Shown here: in pieces, positions 33,316 through 39,975 of the stretch
Layout: every line of letters begins with the position of its first letter
Position numbering within the stretch: position 1 is the first letter of the stretch
DNA from: Hyphomicrobiales bacterium
GTDB taxonomy: Bacteria; Pseudomonadota; Alphaproteobacteria; Rhizobiales; Beijerinckiaceae
Assembly: GCA_027483795.1 (NCBI GenBank)
Contig: JAIXTT010000075.1
Location: 1-64,000 of the forward strand
Length of the DNA stretch: 64,000 nt
Direction of reading: 5' to 3'
Made by a program: the position numbers and the translations under genes
Notes under the pieces: model-generated
Seen by the model: only the letters and a program-made list of their open reading frames with translations
Databases searched by the model: none
What the model was told of the DNA's origin: nothing

Positions 33316-35073
33316 TCAGCCCGGATCGCGCGGGACGAGACGCCAGATGCCGACCGGCCCGCGGGTGGGGATCTCCTCGAGACCGGGACCGAAACGCCCC
33401 TCCCGCAGCCTCCGCTCGACGCCGTCGCCGCGCTCCTTGCAGACCGCGACGAGCGTCGCGCCGCGCCGATGCATGAAGGCGAGGACCTCTTCGTCGCCCG
33501 CTTCCATGAGCTTCAGATTTTCGACGATCGCATCCGAAACGCGGTGGTAGGGGGCCGTGAAGACGGAATGACGGGTCGTCGCGAGGATCGGCGCGCCGAG
33601 TTCGAGCGAAGCGAGCACGCGGGCGGGCGGCAGGGCGGCCAGCTCGGCGAAACCTTCCGGCCGATCGCAGGCGCCGGGCGGCGGCGTCGGCGGCGGGCTC
33701 GCCGCGACCGCGCCCGCCGCGACCTTCGAGGCCCCGGCCTCGATGATCAGCGCCGTCGCCATGGGAACGGAGCAGACGAAGAGGCTCGCGAGCGCCGAGG
33801 CCCGCAGGACTCCGAAACGGGCCCAGACCTGCGCGAGGCCGGGAAGCGACGCGCCGATCACGATGGAGGCCAGCAGGATCGGATAGGCGATGTTGCGCAC
33901 GGCCGCGAGCGCCGTCGCCAGCGCGACCAGCATGAAGAGCGCCGCGACGGCGGCCTTGCCGGGCGGGAGAAGGCGGGCCCGCGCCAGCGTCGCGAGAAGC
34001 AGAAGGGCGACGAGCACGGGCGAGACCGTGAGCAGGAAGAAATCCGTCGCGTTCAACGAGAAGCGGATCGGCTGCACCTCCATGTTGCGGGCGAGCCAGA
34101 GGGGGTGAATTTCGGGATTCTCCATGCCGAACGGACCGGCGAGGCAGCGCGGTTCGAGCCCGAAGATCAGCGCCGCGGCCAGCGCCGCGCCCGCGGCCGC
34201 GATCGCCGCGCGGCCCGGCAGGCTCGCGCCGGCGCGGACCGCGAGCGCGACGAGACCCAGCGCGGCGCAGGCGGCGAGGCCCGCCGCGAGATTGACGGCG
34301 AGCGCGTCGCAGCGCGCGCGCAGCAGAAGCTCCGGCGGCGTCTGCAGCACCAGAAGCGCGGGCAGGAGGACGAGGACGGTCTCGCAGAGCCCGCGGAACT
34401 CCTCGCGCGTATCGCGCGCGACGAAGCGGACCGCGGCGATCGAGAGGCCGAGCGCGGCGAAGGGGGCGCTTTCGAGCCCGATCGCGAGCAGAACGCAGAC
34501 GGCGACGCCGAGCAGGCGCCCGGCGCGGCGCGAACCGTCGAGCCCGAGCACGCAGGCGAAGACGGCGAGCGCGAGCACGATCTGAACGTTGTGATGATCG
34601 ATGCGGCCCGGTCGGAACTGGACGAAGGCGGGCAGAAAGCTCACTGCCGCATGGGCCGCCGCGAGCAGGCCGCCGAGCTCCCCGCCCAGACGCCGCCCGG
34701 CGACGGCGACGCAGAGCACCGCGGGCGTCACCCAAAGGAGCGGCCAGACGAATTGGGCCGCGAAATCCGCCGCGGCCCGGTCGACGAAAAGGCCGAAGAG
34801 CAGGACGAGCCCCGCGATGCCGGCGTCGATCAGGCGCGACCAATGCGAATCGAGCCCGCCCGGCGGATCGAGCCGAGGCTCGTGGAGATCGAACCAGGCA
34901 CGGCCGTCGAGAAGCTCGCGCACCTGCAGCATGCGCATGAGGTCGTCATTGTCGAGGAAGTAGCCCGCCGGGAAATTCCCCTTGAGGACAAGGGCGACCG
35001 CGGCGGTCGCCCCCGCCGCGGCGAGCGCGGCCCCGATGAAGAAAGGCCCGGAAGGGCCGGACTGAAAAGGCAT
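33316..35073 (-). CDS. Polytopic membrane protein resembling STT3-type oligosaccharyltransferases (GT-C fold)
   Basis: A 585-residue inner-membrane protein with about eleven to thirteen predicted helices and a periplasmic C-terminal domain. After the first helix it has an acidic loop DNDDLMRMLQVRELL and then LDPPGGLDSHWSRLIDAGIA, recalling the first-loop DxD site of GT-C enzymes; a second loop carries FVQFRPGRIDHHNVQIVLAL. The pattern resembles STT3/PglB-like or related GT-C transferases, widespread but uncharacterised in alphaproteobacteria. Glycosyltransferase activity is inferred. The stop lies 6 bases from the convergent hydrolase gene. Confidence 0.7.
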   Translation of the reverse strand: MPFQSGPSGPFFIGAALAAAGATAAVALVLKGNFPAGYFLDNDDLMRMLQVRELLDGRAWFDLHEPRLDPPGGLDSHWSRLIDAGIAGLVLLFGLFVDRAAADFAAQFVWPLLWVTPAVLCVAVAGRRLGGELGGLLAAAHAAVSFLPAFVQFRPGRIDHHNVQIVLALAVFACVLGLDGSRRAGRLLGVAVCVLLAIGLESAPFAALGLSIAAVRFVARDTREEFRGLCETVLVLLPALLVLQTPPELLLRARCDALAVNLAAGLAACAALGLVALAVRAGASLPGRAAIAAAGAALAAALIFGLEPRCLAGPFGMENPEIHPLWLARNMEVQPIRFSLNATDFFLLTVSPVLVALLLLATLARARLLPPGKAAVAALFMLVALATALAAVRNIAYPILLASIVIGASLPGLAQVWARFGVLRASALASLFVCSVPMATALIIEAGASKVAAGAVAASPPPTPPPGACDRPEGFAELAALPPARVLASLELGAPILATTRHSVFTAPYHRVSDAIVENLKLMEAGDEEVLAFMHRRGATLVAVCKERGDGVERRLREGRFGPGLEEIPTRGPVGIWRLVPRDPG

Positions 35074-35224
35074 GGATGAAACCGATGATCGAACGGGGCG
35101 AAGCTAAGCGTCTCCGCCCCGCGGCGCAATCGCCCCGCCGCCGGAAACCGGCGGGATGGTTCACGGAGACGGAGGGCCGAAGAACGGGGCCGGGCTTGCG
35201 CGGAGCGCGGGGAGCCGCGGCGCC

Positions 35225-35249
35225 GGAACCAAGCACGGGCGTGTACGTT
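35225..35249 (+). promoter_or_regulatory. Sigma-EcfG promoter of the putative small RNA
   Basis: GGAAC (35225-35229) - 16 bases - CGTT (35246-35249). The nearest start codon is 160 bases away at 35409, an unusually long distance that the predicted small RNA would explain. Confidence 0.75.
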
Positions 35250-35255
35250 GTGGCC

Positions 35256-35345
35256 GTGCGAACGCGGTGCGGATGCTCGAGCCCCCTCCCAGTCGTCCGC
35301 ACGCGTCGGGACCCGCGGCGATCACCATCGCCGCGGGTCCCGATC
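35256..35345 (+). ncRNA. Putative stress-induced small RNA with C-rich loop (GsrN-like)
   Basis: The predicted transcript of about 90 nt starts 7 bases after a sigma-EcfG promoter and ends at a 15-bp hairpin. Its 5' half folds as ACGC-(bulged G)-GTGCGGA (35262-35273) with TCCGCAC-GCGT (35296-35306), an 11-pair stem around a 22-nt loop that displays CCCCCTCCC. This is the layout described for Caulobacter GsrN, a sigma-T-dependent small RNA whose 5' C-rich loop pairs with mRNA leaders. Structure was worked out by eye, and the ends are approximate. The alternative is a long structured leader of the DUF3309 mRNA. The rest of the 335-base gap (35074-35224 and 35346-35408) shows nothing further. 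Confidence 0.5.
35308..35341 (+). terminator. Strong hairpin ending the putative small RNA
   Basis: A perfect 15-bp stem, GGGACCCGCGGCGAT (35308-35322) and its complement (35327-35341), with a CACC loop. There is no long U tract after it (CGATCCTT), so termination may be partial, allowing read-through into the DUF3309 operon. Confidence 0.6.
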
Positions 35346-35408
35346 CTTCGGGTCCCCGCGCCCGGCCGTCCGCAGGCTTCGTATCCCCTCTTCCCGAAGG
35401 AGAAGCGC

Positions 35409-35567
35409 ATGACGCTCGGAACGATCCTCCTCATCCTGCTCGTGCTGCTGCTTCTCGGGGCGTTTCCCGCCTGGCCGCACAGCCGGGCATGGGGCTACGG
35501 GCCGTCGGGCCTCGTCGGCGTCCTGCTCGTGATCATCATCGTCCTTCTGCTGACCGGCCGCTTGTGA
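35409..35567 (+). CDS. DUF3309 small membrane protein
   Basis: A 52-residue protein with two hydrophobic segments: MTLGTILLILLVLLLLGAFP, then AWPHSRAWGYGPSGLVGVLL and VIIIVLLLTGRL. The central WPHSRAWGYGPSG turn is diagnostic of DUF3309, a family of tiny inner-membrane proteins with unknown role. The ATG at 35409 has AAGGAG upstream. It heads an operon with the DUF883-like and holin-like genes and is downstream of the sigma-EcfG promoter at 35225, perhaps by read-through of the hairpin at 35308-35341. Confidence 0.85.
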   Translation: MTLGTILLILLVLLLLGAFPAWPHSRAWGYGPSGLVGVLLVIIIVLLLTGRL

Positions 35568-35601
35568 CGCCGCAAACCGAAACCCTCGAAAGGAACGCGC
35601 A

Positions 35602-35952
35602 ATGGCAGACGAACAAAGTCCCGGCATGACCGAACTCTCGCAGGATCTCTCGCGGATCCGGGAGGATCTCGGCAAGCTCACCGAGACGGTCGGGCTGTTG
35701 GTCAGCGGGACGGGCGAGGCGGTGCGCGGCCGGGTCCGCAGCGCGGTCGAGGAGACGCGGCACAATCTCGGAGAGACGGCCGAGACCGTGGTGAATACGG
35801 GGCGCGAATATGCCGAGGGCGCGGCCTGCGGCCTGCGCGACGCGGGCGGGCGGATCGAAGCTTCGATCGAGCGGCACCCGCTCGCCGCGGTGATGATCGC
35901 GGCGGCGCTCGGGCTCGTCGTCGGGATGGTGAGCCGGCAAGACGGGCGATGA
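35602..35952 (+). CDS. ElaB/YqjD/DUF883-like membrane-anchored protein
   Basis: A 116-residue protein with a long amphipathic helix (MTELSQDLSRIREDLGKLTE to AGGRIEASIERHP) and a single C-terminal membrane helix (LAAVMIAAALGLVVGMVSRQ). This is the ElaB/YqjD layout; E. coli YqjD anchors ribosomes to the membrane in stationary phase. The helix-plus-C-tail-anchor pattern is clear, but exact family membership is by resemblance. AAAGGA precedes the ATG. It follows DUF3309 by 34 bases and precedes the holin-like gene by 4. Confidence 0.82.
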   Translation: MADEQSPGMTELSQDLSRIREDLGKLTETVGLLVSGTGEAVRGRVRSAVEETRHNLGETAETVVNTGREYAEGAACGLRDAGGRIEASIERHPLAAVMIAAALGLVVGMVSRQDGR

Positions 35953-35956
35953 GCCG

Positions 35957-36538
35957 ATGTTCTCCGACATCGCGGCCTCGTTGAGGCGCTCGGTCCGTCG
36001 TTCCGTTCGGGACGCGGTCGCGCGGATCGTGCTTCTCATCGCCGCGGCGCTGGCGGGGGGCGTCGCGACGGGCTTCTTCGTCGCGGCGGCCTATCTCGTC
36101 CTCGAACCCGTCTGGGGCGCTCCGACCGCCGCGCTGATCGTGGCGGTCGCCTTCCTCGTCGTCGCCGTTGTCCTCGCCTGGTCGGCGACGCGCGTCGGCG
36201 CGGGAACGCCGGCGGAGCCGCCGATCGCCGAACGGCTGCGGGCGACCCTGTCCGGGGCTCTGGCGGCGGGGGCGATTCCGGCGTTGCTCCGGCTGCGGCG
36301 TCGGCGCGACGAGACCGCGGCCGAGGCCGCGCCGCTCGCCGAAGGAGACCGGGTCGCCGCCGAAGGGGCCCTGCGGCGGCTCGCCCCCGCCGGGCGCATC
36401 TGCGCGGGACTTCTCGCGGGCTATCTCGTCGGGCGGATCGCGGGTCGCGGGCTTGCGGGTCCGCGGGCGTCCGTCAGGCCCGCAGCTCCATGCGGCGGGG
36501 AGGGTGCGACCGCCTGTCGAAGAAGAGCGCCTGACTGA
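35957..36538 (+). CDS. Phage-holin-superfamily-like membrane protein
   Basis: A 193-residue protein with two adjacent membrane helices (RIVLLIAAALAGGVATGFFV and TAALIVAVAFLVVAVVLAWS) and a third, weaker segment near 145. This resembles the YqjE / holin-X group often encoded beside YqjD-like genes. The C-terminal 22 residues overlap the 3' end of the convergent phyR by 65 bases. It ends the DUF3309 - DUF883-like - holin-like operon. It is not evidently a true phage holin. Confidence 0.72.
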   Translation: MFSDIAASLRRSVRRSVRDAVARIVLLIAAALAGGVATGFFVAAAYLVLEPVWGAPTAALIVAVAFLVVAVVLAWSATRVGAGTPAEPPIAERLRATLSGALAAGAIPALLRLRRRRDETAAEAAPLAEGDRVAAEGALRRLAPAGRICAGLLAGYLVGRIAGRGLAGPRASVRPAAPCGGEGATACRRRAPD

Positions 36539-37286
36539 TCACGGCCTTCACCGTCTCGATCAGGAAGGGCTTGGTGATCAGAAAGGCCGGTTCCGGCCGA
36601 TCGCCCGTGAGGAAGCGCTCGGGATAGGCCGTGATGAACACCACGGGCACTTCCAGCGAGCCGAGGATCTCGTTCACGGCGTCCATGCCGGAAGAGCCGT
36701 CGGCGAGTTGGATGTCGGCGAGGATCAGGCCGGGCCTGAGCGTCTCGATCGCGGTCACGGCCTCCTTGTGCGTTCTCGCGATCTCGACGACGCGATGGCC
36801 GAGATCCTCCACCAATGTCCGAAGATCGAGCGCGATGAAGGGCTCGTCCTCGATGATCAGGACGTCGGTCCGGATCTGCTCGGCGATCTCGCGGCCCGCC
36901 GTGTCGACGAGGCCCTGCGCTTCGGCGACCGAACAGTCCAGCACCTGCGCGATCTGCTCGATGCCGAAGCCCTCCAGCGAGCGCAGGAGGAACGCGACCC
37001 GCGGCCGCGGCGTGATGGCCTCCAGATTGCGCCGCGCGCCCGCCTCCGGACCCGTGCTTCGAGGATCGGAGACCGCATCGATCGTGACGGACCGCCAGAC
37101 CCCGAGAAGCAGCTTGTAGAGCGCGATCCGGGCGTCCTTCGCGCCGGAGACGAGTGCGGGCTCGGCGATCACGGCCTCCAGCGCCGCCTGAACATAGACG
37201 TCGCCCACGTTCTGGCTGCCCGCCAGCGCCCGCGCGAAGCGACGGAGATAAGGAATGTGCGGCGAGACGAATTCGGACGACGGCAT
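36474..37286 (-). CDS. phyR: General stress response regulator PhyR (anti-anti-sigma)
   Basis: A 270-residue protein with an N-terminal sigma-factor-like domain (about residues 1-135: HIPYLRRFARALAGSQNVGD and VAFLLRSLEGFGIEQIAQVL) and a C-terminal receiver domain. The phosphoacceptor is Asp191 in LILADIQLADGSSG; the FATGUY-type motif VFITAYPERFLTGDRPEP and the lysine in ITKPF follow. When phosphorylated, PhyR binds NepR and frees EcfG. It is divergent from nepR-ecfG and has its own EcfG promoter at 37334-37359. The cognate PhyK-type kinase is not in the window. The 3' end overlaps the convergent holin-like gene. Confidence 0.96.
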   Translation of the reverse strand: MPSSEFVSPHIPYLRRFARALAGSQNVGDVYVQAALEAVIAEPALVSGAKDARIALYKLLLGVWRSVTIDAVSDPRSTGPEAGARRNLEAITPRPRVAFLLRSLEGFGIEQIAQVLDCSVAEAQGLVDTAGREIAEQIRTDVLIIEDEPFIALDLRTLVEDLGHRVVEIARTHKEAVTAIETLRPGLILADIQLADGSSGMDAVNEILGSLEVPVVFITAYPERFLTGDRPEPAFLITKPFLIETVKAVISQALFFDRRSHPPRRMELRA

Positions 37287-37333
37287 CGGGCCCCCTGACC
37301 GGTGCGTGCTCCCCGATCGGAGCGATGCGGGAA

Positions 37334-37359
37334 AACGCGGGCGCGGAGGGTAAGGTTCC
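37334..37359 (-). promoter_or_regulatory. Sigma-EcfG promoter of phyR
   Basis: Minus strand GGAAC (37355-37359) - 17 bases - CGTT (37334-37337), about 48 bases upstream of the phyR ATG. Confidence 0.8.
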
Positions 37360-37365
37360 GCTGAA

Positions 37366-37390
37366 GGAACCCCTTTCGGTCGGGAGCGTT
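37366..37390 (+). promoter_or_regulatory. Sigma-EcfG promoter of nepR-ecfG
   Basis: GGAAC (37366-37370) - 16 bases - CGTT (37387-37390), about 55 bases upstream of nepR. Its -35 lies only 6 bases from that of the phyR promoter, so two RNA polymerases would compete back to back. Confidence 0.82.
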
Positions 37391-37444
37391 GTATCGGGGC
37401 TCCACCCGACCAAACGGAGATGGAGAGCCCCTTCGGAGGGTGGG

Positions 37445-37666
37445 ATGGAACAAAAAAGAAGTGCGCGGGAGGCGGCGGCGACCGAACGGGCCTCGCGCTC
37501 GGGCGAAGGCGAAGCCAAGCCGAGCATGCATGTCCAAATTCAGGATCACATCGGCCGCCAATTGAGGGCGGTTTACGACGACGTGCTGAATCAGCCGGTT
37601 CCCGACCGTCTGCTTGAATTGCTGGAGGAACTCGATCGCGGAAAGAAGGACGGAGAGGGCAGTTGA
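37445..37666 (+). CDS. nepR: Anti-sigma factor NepR
   Basis: A 73-residue anti-sigma factor that sequesters EcfG until phosphorylated PhyR binds it. The conserved core is IQDHIGRQLRAVYDDVLNQP followed by VPDRLLELLEEL, with a charged variable N terminus (MEQKRSAREAAATERASRSG). GGAGGG precedes the ATG at 37445. Its stop overlaps the ecfG start by four bases (TTGA), so sigma and anti-sigma are translated together. Confidence 0.95.
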   Translation: MEQKRSAREAAATERASRSGEGEAKPSMHVQIQDHIGRQLRAVYDDVLNQPVPDRLLELLEELDRGKKDGEGS

Positions 37667-38232
37667 CGGCACGCGCCGGGGTAAAGTCCGATCTTCTCGC
37701 AGCGATCCCGAGTCTTCGGGCCTTCGCGATGTCTCTGTGCGGCAACATGGACCGCGCGGACGACCTCGTGCAGGAGACCCTCATGAAGGCCTGGAGCAAT
37801 CTCGACTCCTTCACGGAGGGGTCGAACATGTCGGCCTGGCTGTTCACGATCCTGCGGAACCTCTTTTATTCCGAGTACCGCAAACGCCGCCGCGAAGTGC
37901 CCGACCCGGAAGGTCAGATCGCGGCGCGGCTGGCGACGGGGCCGGCCCAGTTGGGGCATATGGACCTGCTCGATTTCCGCGCGGCGCTGCAGCGCCTGCC
38001 TCCCGACCAGCGCGAAGCCCTGATCCTCGTCGGCGCGTCGGGTCTCTCCTACGAGGAGGCGGCCCGGATCTGCTGCTGCGCGGTCGGCACCATGAAGAGC
38101 CGGGTCAATCGGGCGCGCAACCGGCTCGGCGAAATCCTGTCCCTGCGTCCGGGCGACGATTACGGCAATCCGACGGATTGGGAACCCGCCCTCGAATTCG
38201 GCCGCGGGCGGACGACCCGCGTGGCCGAGTGA
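37663..38232 (+). CDS. ecfG: General stress response sigma factor EcfG
   Basis: ECF sigma factor of group ECF15 (EcfG), 189 residues. Region 2 is DLLAAIPSLRAFAMSLCGNM, DDLVQETLMKAWSNLDSFTE and MSAWLFTILRNLFYSEYRKR; region 4 is ALQRLPPDQREALILVGASG, LSYEEAARICCCAVGTMKSR and VNRARNRLGE. The start is a TTG at 37663 overlapping the nepR stop, with GGAGAGG upstream. It should direct RNA polymerase to the GGAAC-N16/17-CGTT promoters scattered through 26-37 kb. Confidence 0.96.
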   Translation: MTARAGVKSDLLAAIPSLRAFAMSLCGNMDRADDLVQETLMKAWSNLDSFTEGSNMSAWLFTILRNLFYSEYRKRRREVPDPEGQIAARLATGPAQLGHMDLLDFRAALQRLPPDQREALILVGASGLSYEEAARICCCAVGTMKSRVNRARNRLGEILSLRPGDDYGNPTDWEPALEFGRGRTTRVAE

Positions 38233-38235
38233 GCC

Positions 38236-39729
38236 TCATTCCGAACGTCGCGCCTCACGGCCGCCGCGCGGCCGCGGCTCTTCCAGCACCGCGGCGCCGA
38301 GCGTGCCGAGGGCTCGGAGAACGGAGAACACGGATCGGTGTTCCTCGTAGCGGTTCATGATCATGCTCCGCCGCGCCGTGTAATAGGCCGCCTGAATGTC
38401 GAGCAGTTCGAACAGCGTCCGCTTTCCGCCCGCGAATTGCTCGTCATAGAGCTCGCGGGCCTTGGCGGACGTCTCCACGCCCGAGGCGAGACCCTCGGCC
38501 TTCTGGCGGGCGCCCATGATCGAGCGATAGGCCTGGCGAAGGTCGGCCTCCGCCTCGTCGCGGATGAAGCGATATTGCAGCTCGGCCTGTTCCAGCCGCT
38601 CATAGGCCTGCCGCACCTGCGCCGAGGCGAGGCCGCCGTCGAGCAGGTTCTTTCTGAAGGTGAGCAGGGCCCGTCCGTCGATTTCATCGCGTCTTTCGCG
38701 GCCCTGATAGCTCTTGGACGTGAAGTCGGCTTCGAAAGAGATCTGCGGCAGATCCGAACTGCGCTGCGCCGCCACGTCCATCCGCGCCGCTTCGATCGTC
38801 GCCTCGAGCACGGCGAGGCGGGGATTGTGCGAAGCGAGGCGGGCGACCGCGTCTTCCGCCGACCGGGGAAGATGCGCGCGCGGCAAGGGCGCGGGCCGCA
38901 GCGCGCCGGGCTCGACCTGAACCAGCCGGCGGAACCGGTCCGAGGCGTTCTCGACTTCGGCCTGCGCGTCGGCAAGCATGGTCCGGGCGTCGGACAGCCG
39001 GGCTTGGATGCGCTTGACGTCGGCGGCGGTCGAATTGCCGTTCTTCTCGTTCTCCTCGACGAGGGCGCGCAGGCGATCGAGCGCGGCGGCGTTCTCCTCG
39101 GAGATCGCGAGCGTCTCGCGCGATTCGAGCACGCGGAGATAGGCGTCGGCCATGCGGTAGGCGACTTCCTCCGAGACGTCGCGCACGCCGCGCTCGGACG
39201 AGGTGCGCCGCGCGTCCGCCGAGCGGATGCGGCTGCCGTTCAGACCGAAATCATAGACCACCTGGCGCAGGACGACCTGTCCTTCGACGCGCGCGGACCC
39301 CGTGGCGCTCTTGCGGTCGTAGACGTCGGTGCCCAGCGTTTCGGTGGAGCGGCCGATGACGCCCTGTCCGCCGCCGATCCGCACGTCGAGCTGCGGGAAC
39401 AGGGCGGAGCGCGCCGCGTCGAGACCCGCCGAGGCCTCGAGCGCCCGCGAGCGGGCGATGCCGATCTGCGGATGGACGGCGAGGGCGCGGCGCAGGACGG
39501 CGGGCAGGCTGTCCAAGGGCTCCGCCGCGGGCGCGGCCGCACGACCGGCGGCCGGACGCGATGCGGTCTGCGGACAATTCGGCGCAGTCTCCGCTTCGGG
39601 CGGGCAGGTGGTCGCGGCCTCGGCCGTCGAGAGGAGGAGCGTCGCGGAAAGGAAGGATGCCGGAGCGACGACGAGGCCTGCGGCGGCGACGAGACGAGTA
39701 ACGACCTTCAAGCGCAAGGGCGCCTCCAT
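38236..39729 (-). CDS. TolC-family outer-membrane efflux/secretion protein
   Basis: Outer-membrane channel component of about 497 residues for type I secretion or efflux. A signal peptide (RLVAAAGLVVAPASFLSATL then LLSTAEA) precedes two OEP domains built of long helices (SRALEASAGLDAARSALFPQ; EEVAYRMADAYLRVLESRET; AKARELYDEQFAGGKRTLFE; LLDIQAAYYTARRSMIMNRY). Start choice between ATGs at 39729, 39741 and 39759 is uncertain. A TATAAT -10 for this strand lies at 39758-39763. It is divergent from the RTX ORF and a plausible exit channel for it, but no type I ABC transporter or adaptor gene lies in the window. Confidence 0.9.
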   Translation of the reverse strand: MEAPLRLKVVTRLVAAAGLVVAPASFLSATLLLSTAEAATTCPPEAETAPNCPQTASRPAAGRAAAPAAEPLDSLPAVLRRALAVHPQIGIARSRALEASAGLDAARSALFPQLDVRIGGGQGVIGRSTETLGTDVYDRKSATGSARVEGQVVLRQVVYDFGLNGSRIRSADARRTSSERGVRDVSEEVAYRMADAYLRVLESRETLAISEENAAALDRLRALVEENEKNGNSTAADVKRIQARLSDARTMLADAQAEVENASDRFRRLVQVEPGALRPAPLPRAHLPRSAEDAVARLASHNPRLAVLEATIEAARMDVAAQRSSDLPQISFEADFTSKSYQGRERRDEIDGRALLTFRKNLLDGGLASAQVRQAYERLEQAELQYRFIRDEAEADLRQAYRSIMGARQKAEGLASGVETSAKARELYDEQFAGGKRTLFELLDIQAAYYTARRSMIMNRYEEHRSVFSVLRALGTLGAAVLEEPRPRGGREARRSE

Positions 39730-39754
39730 GCAACGAATCATACGCAATACGGGG

Positions 39755-39940
39755 CTCATTATATAAAAAGTTGTGGTTAACGAATTCATAAACTGTCGGT
39801 TTATCTTAGCGAGACAAAAATAGAAAAGAATGAATTGAAAACATAAAATTTGAAATCAAACAAATCTAAAAATACAACTCCCGCGTTTTACATCGATAAA
39901 CGGGAAGCAATTAAAAGCGTCATCGAAGTATACGCTTCCC
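39755..39940. other. AT-rich intergenic patch between tolC-like and RTX genes
   Basis: Composition drops sharply from GC-rich to AT-rich here and recovers by about 39940. It holds a TATAAT -10 for the tolC-like gene (39758-39763, minus) and, on the plus strand, TTGAAA (39850) followed 17 bases later by TACAAC, a possible promoter for the RTX ORF. The reading frame stays open through the right part from a TTG at 39850, so an extended N terminus cannot be excluded. Confidence 0.6.
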
Positions 39941-39975
39941 GTGTCGACTTTCGGGGAGCCGACCCATGGGCTGAG

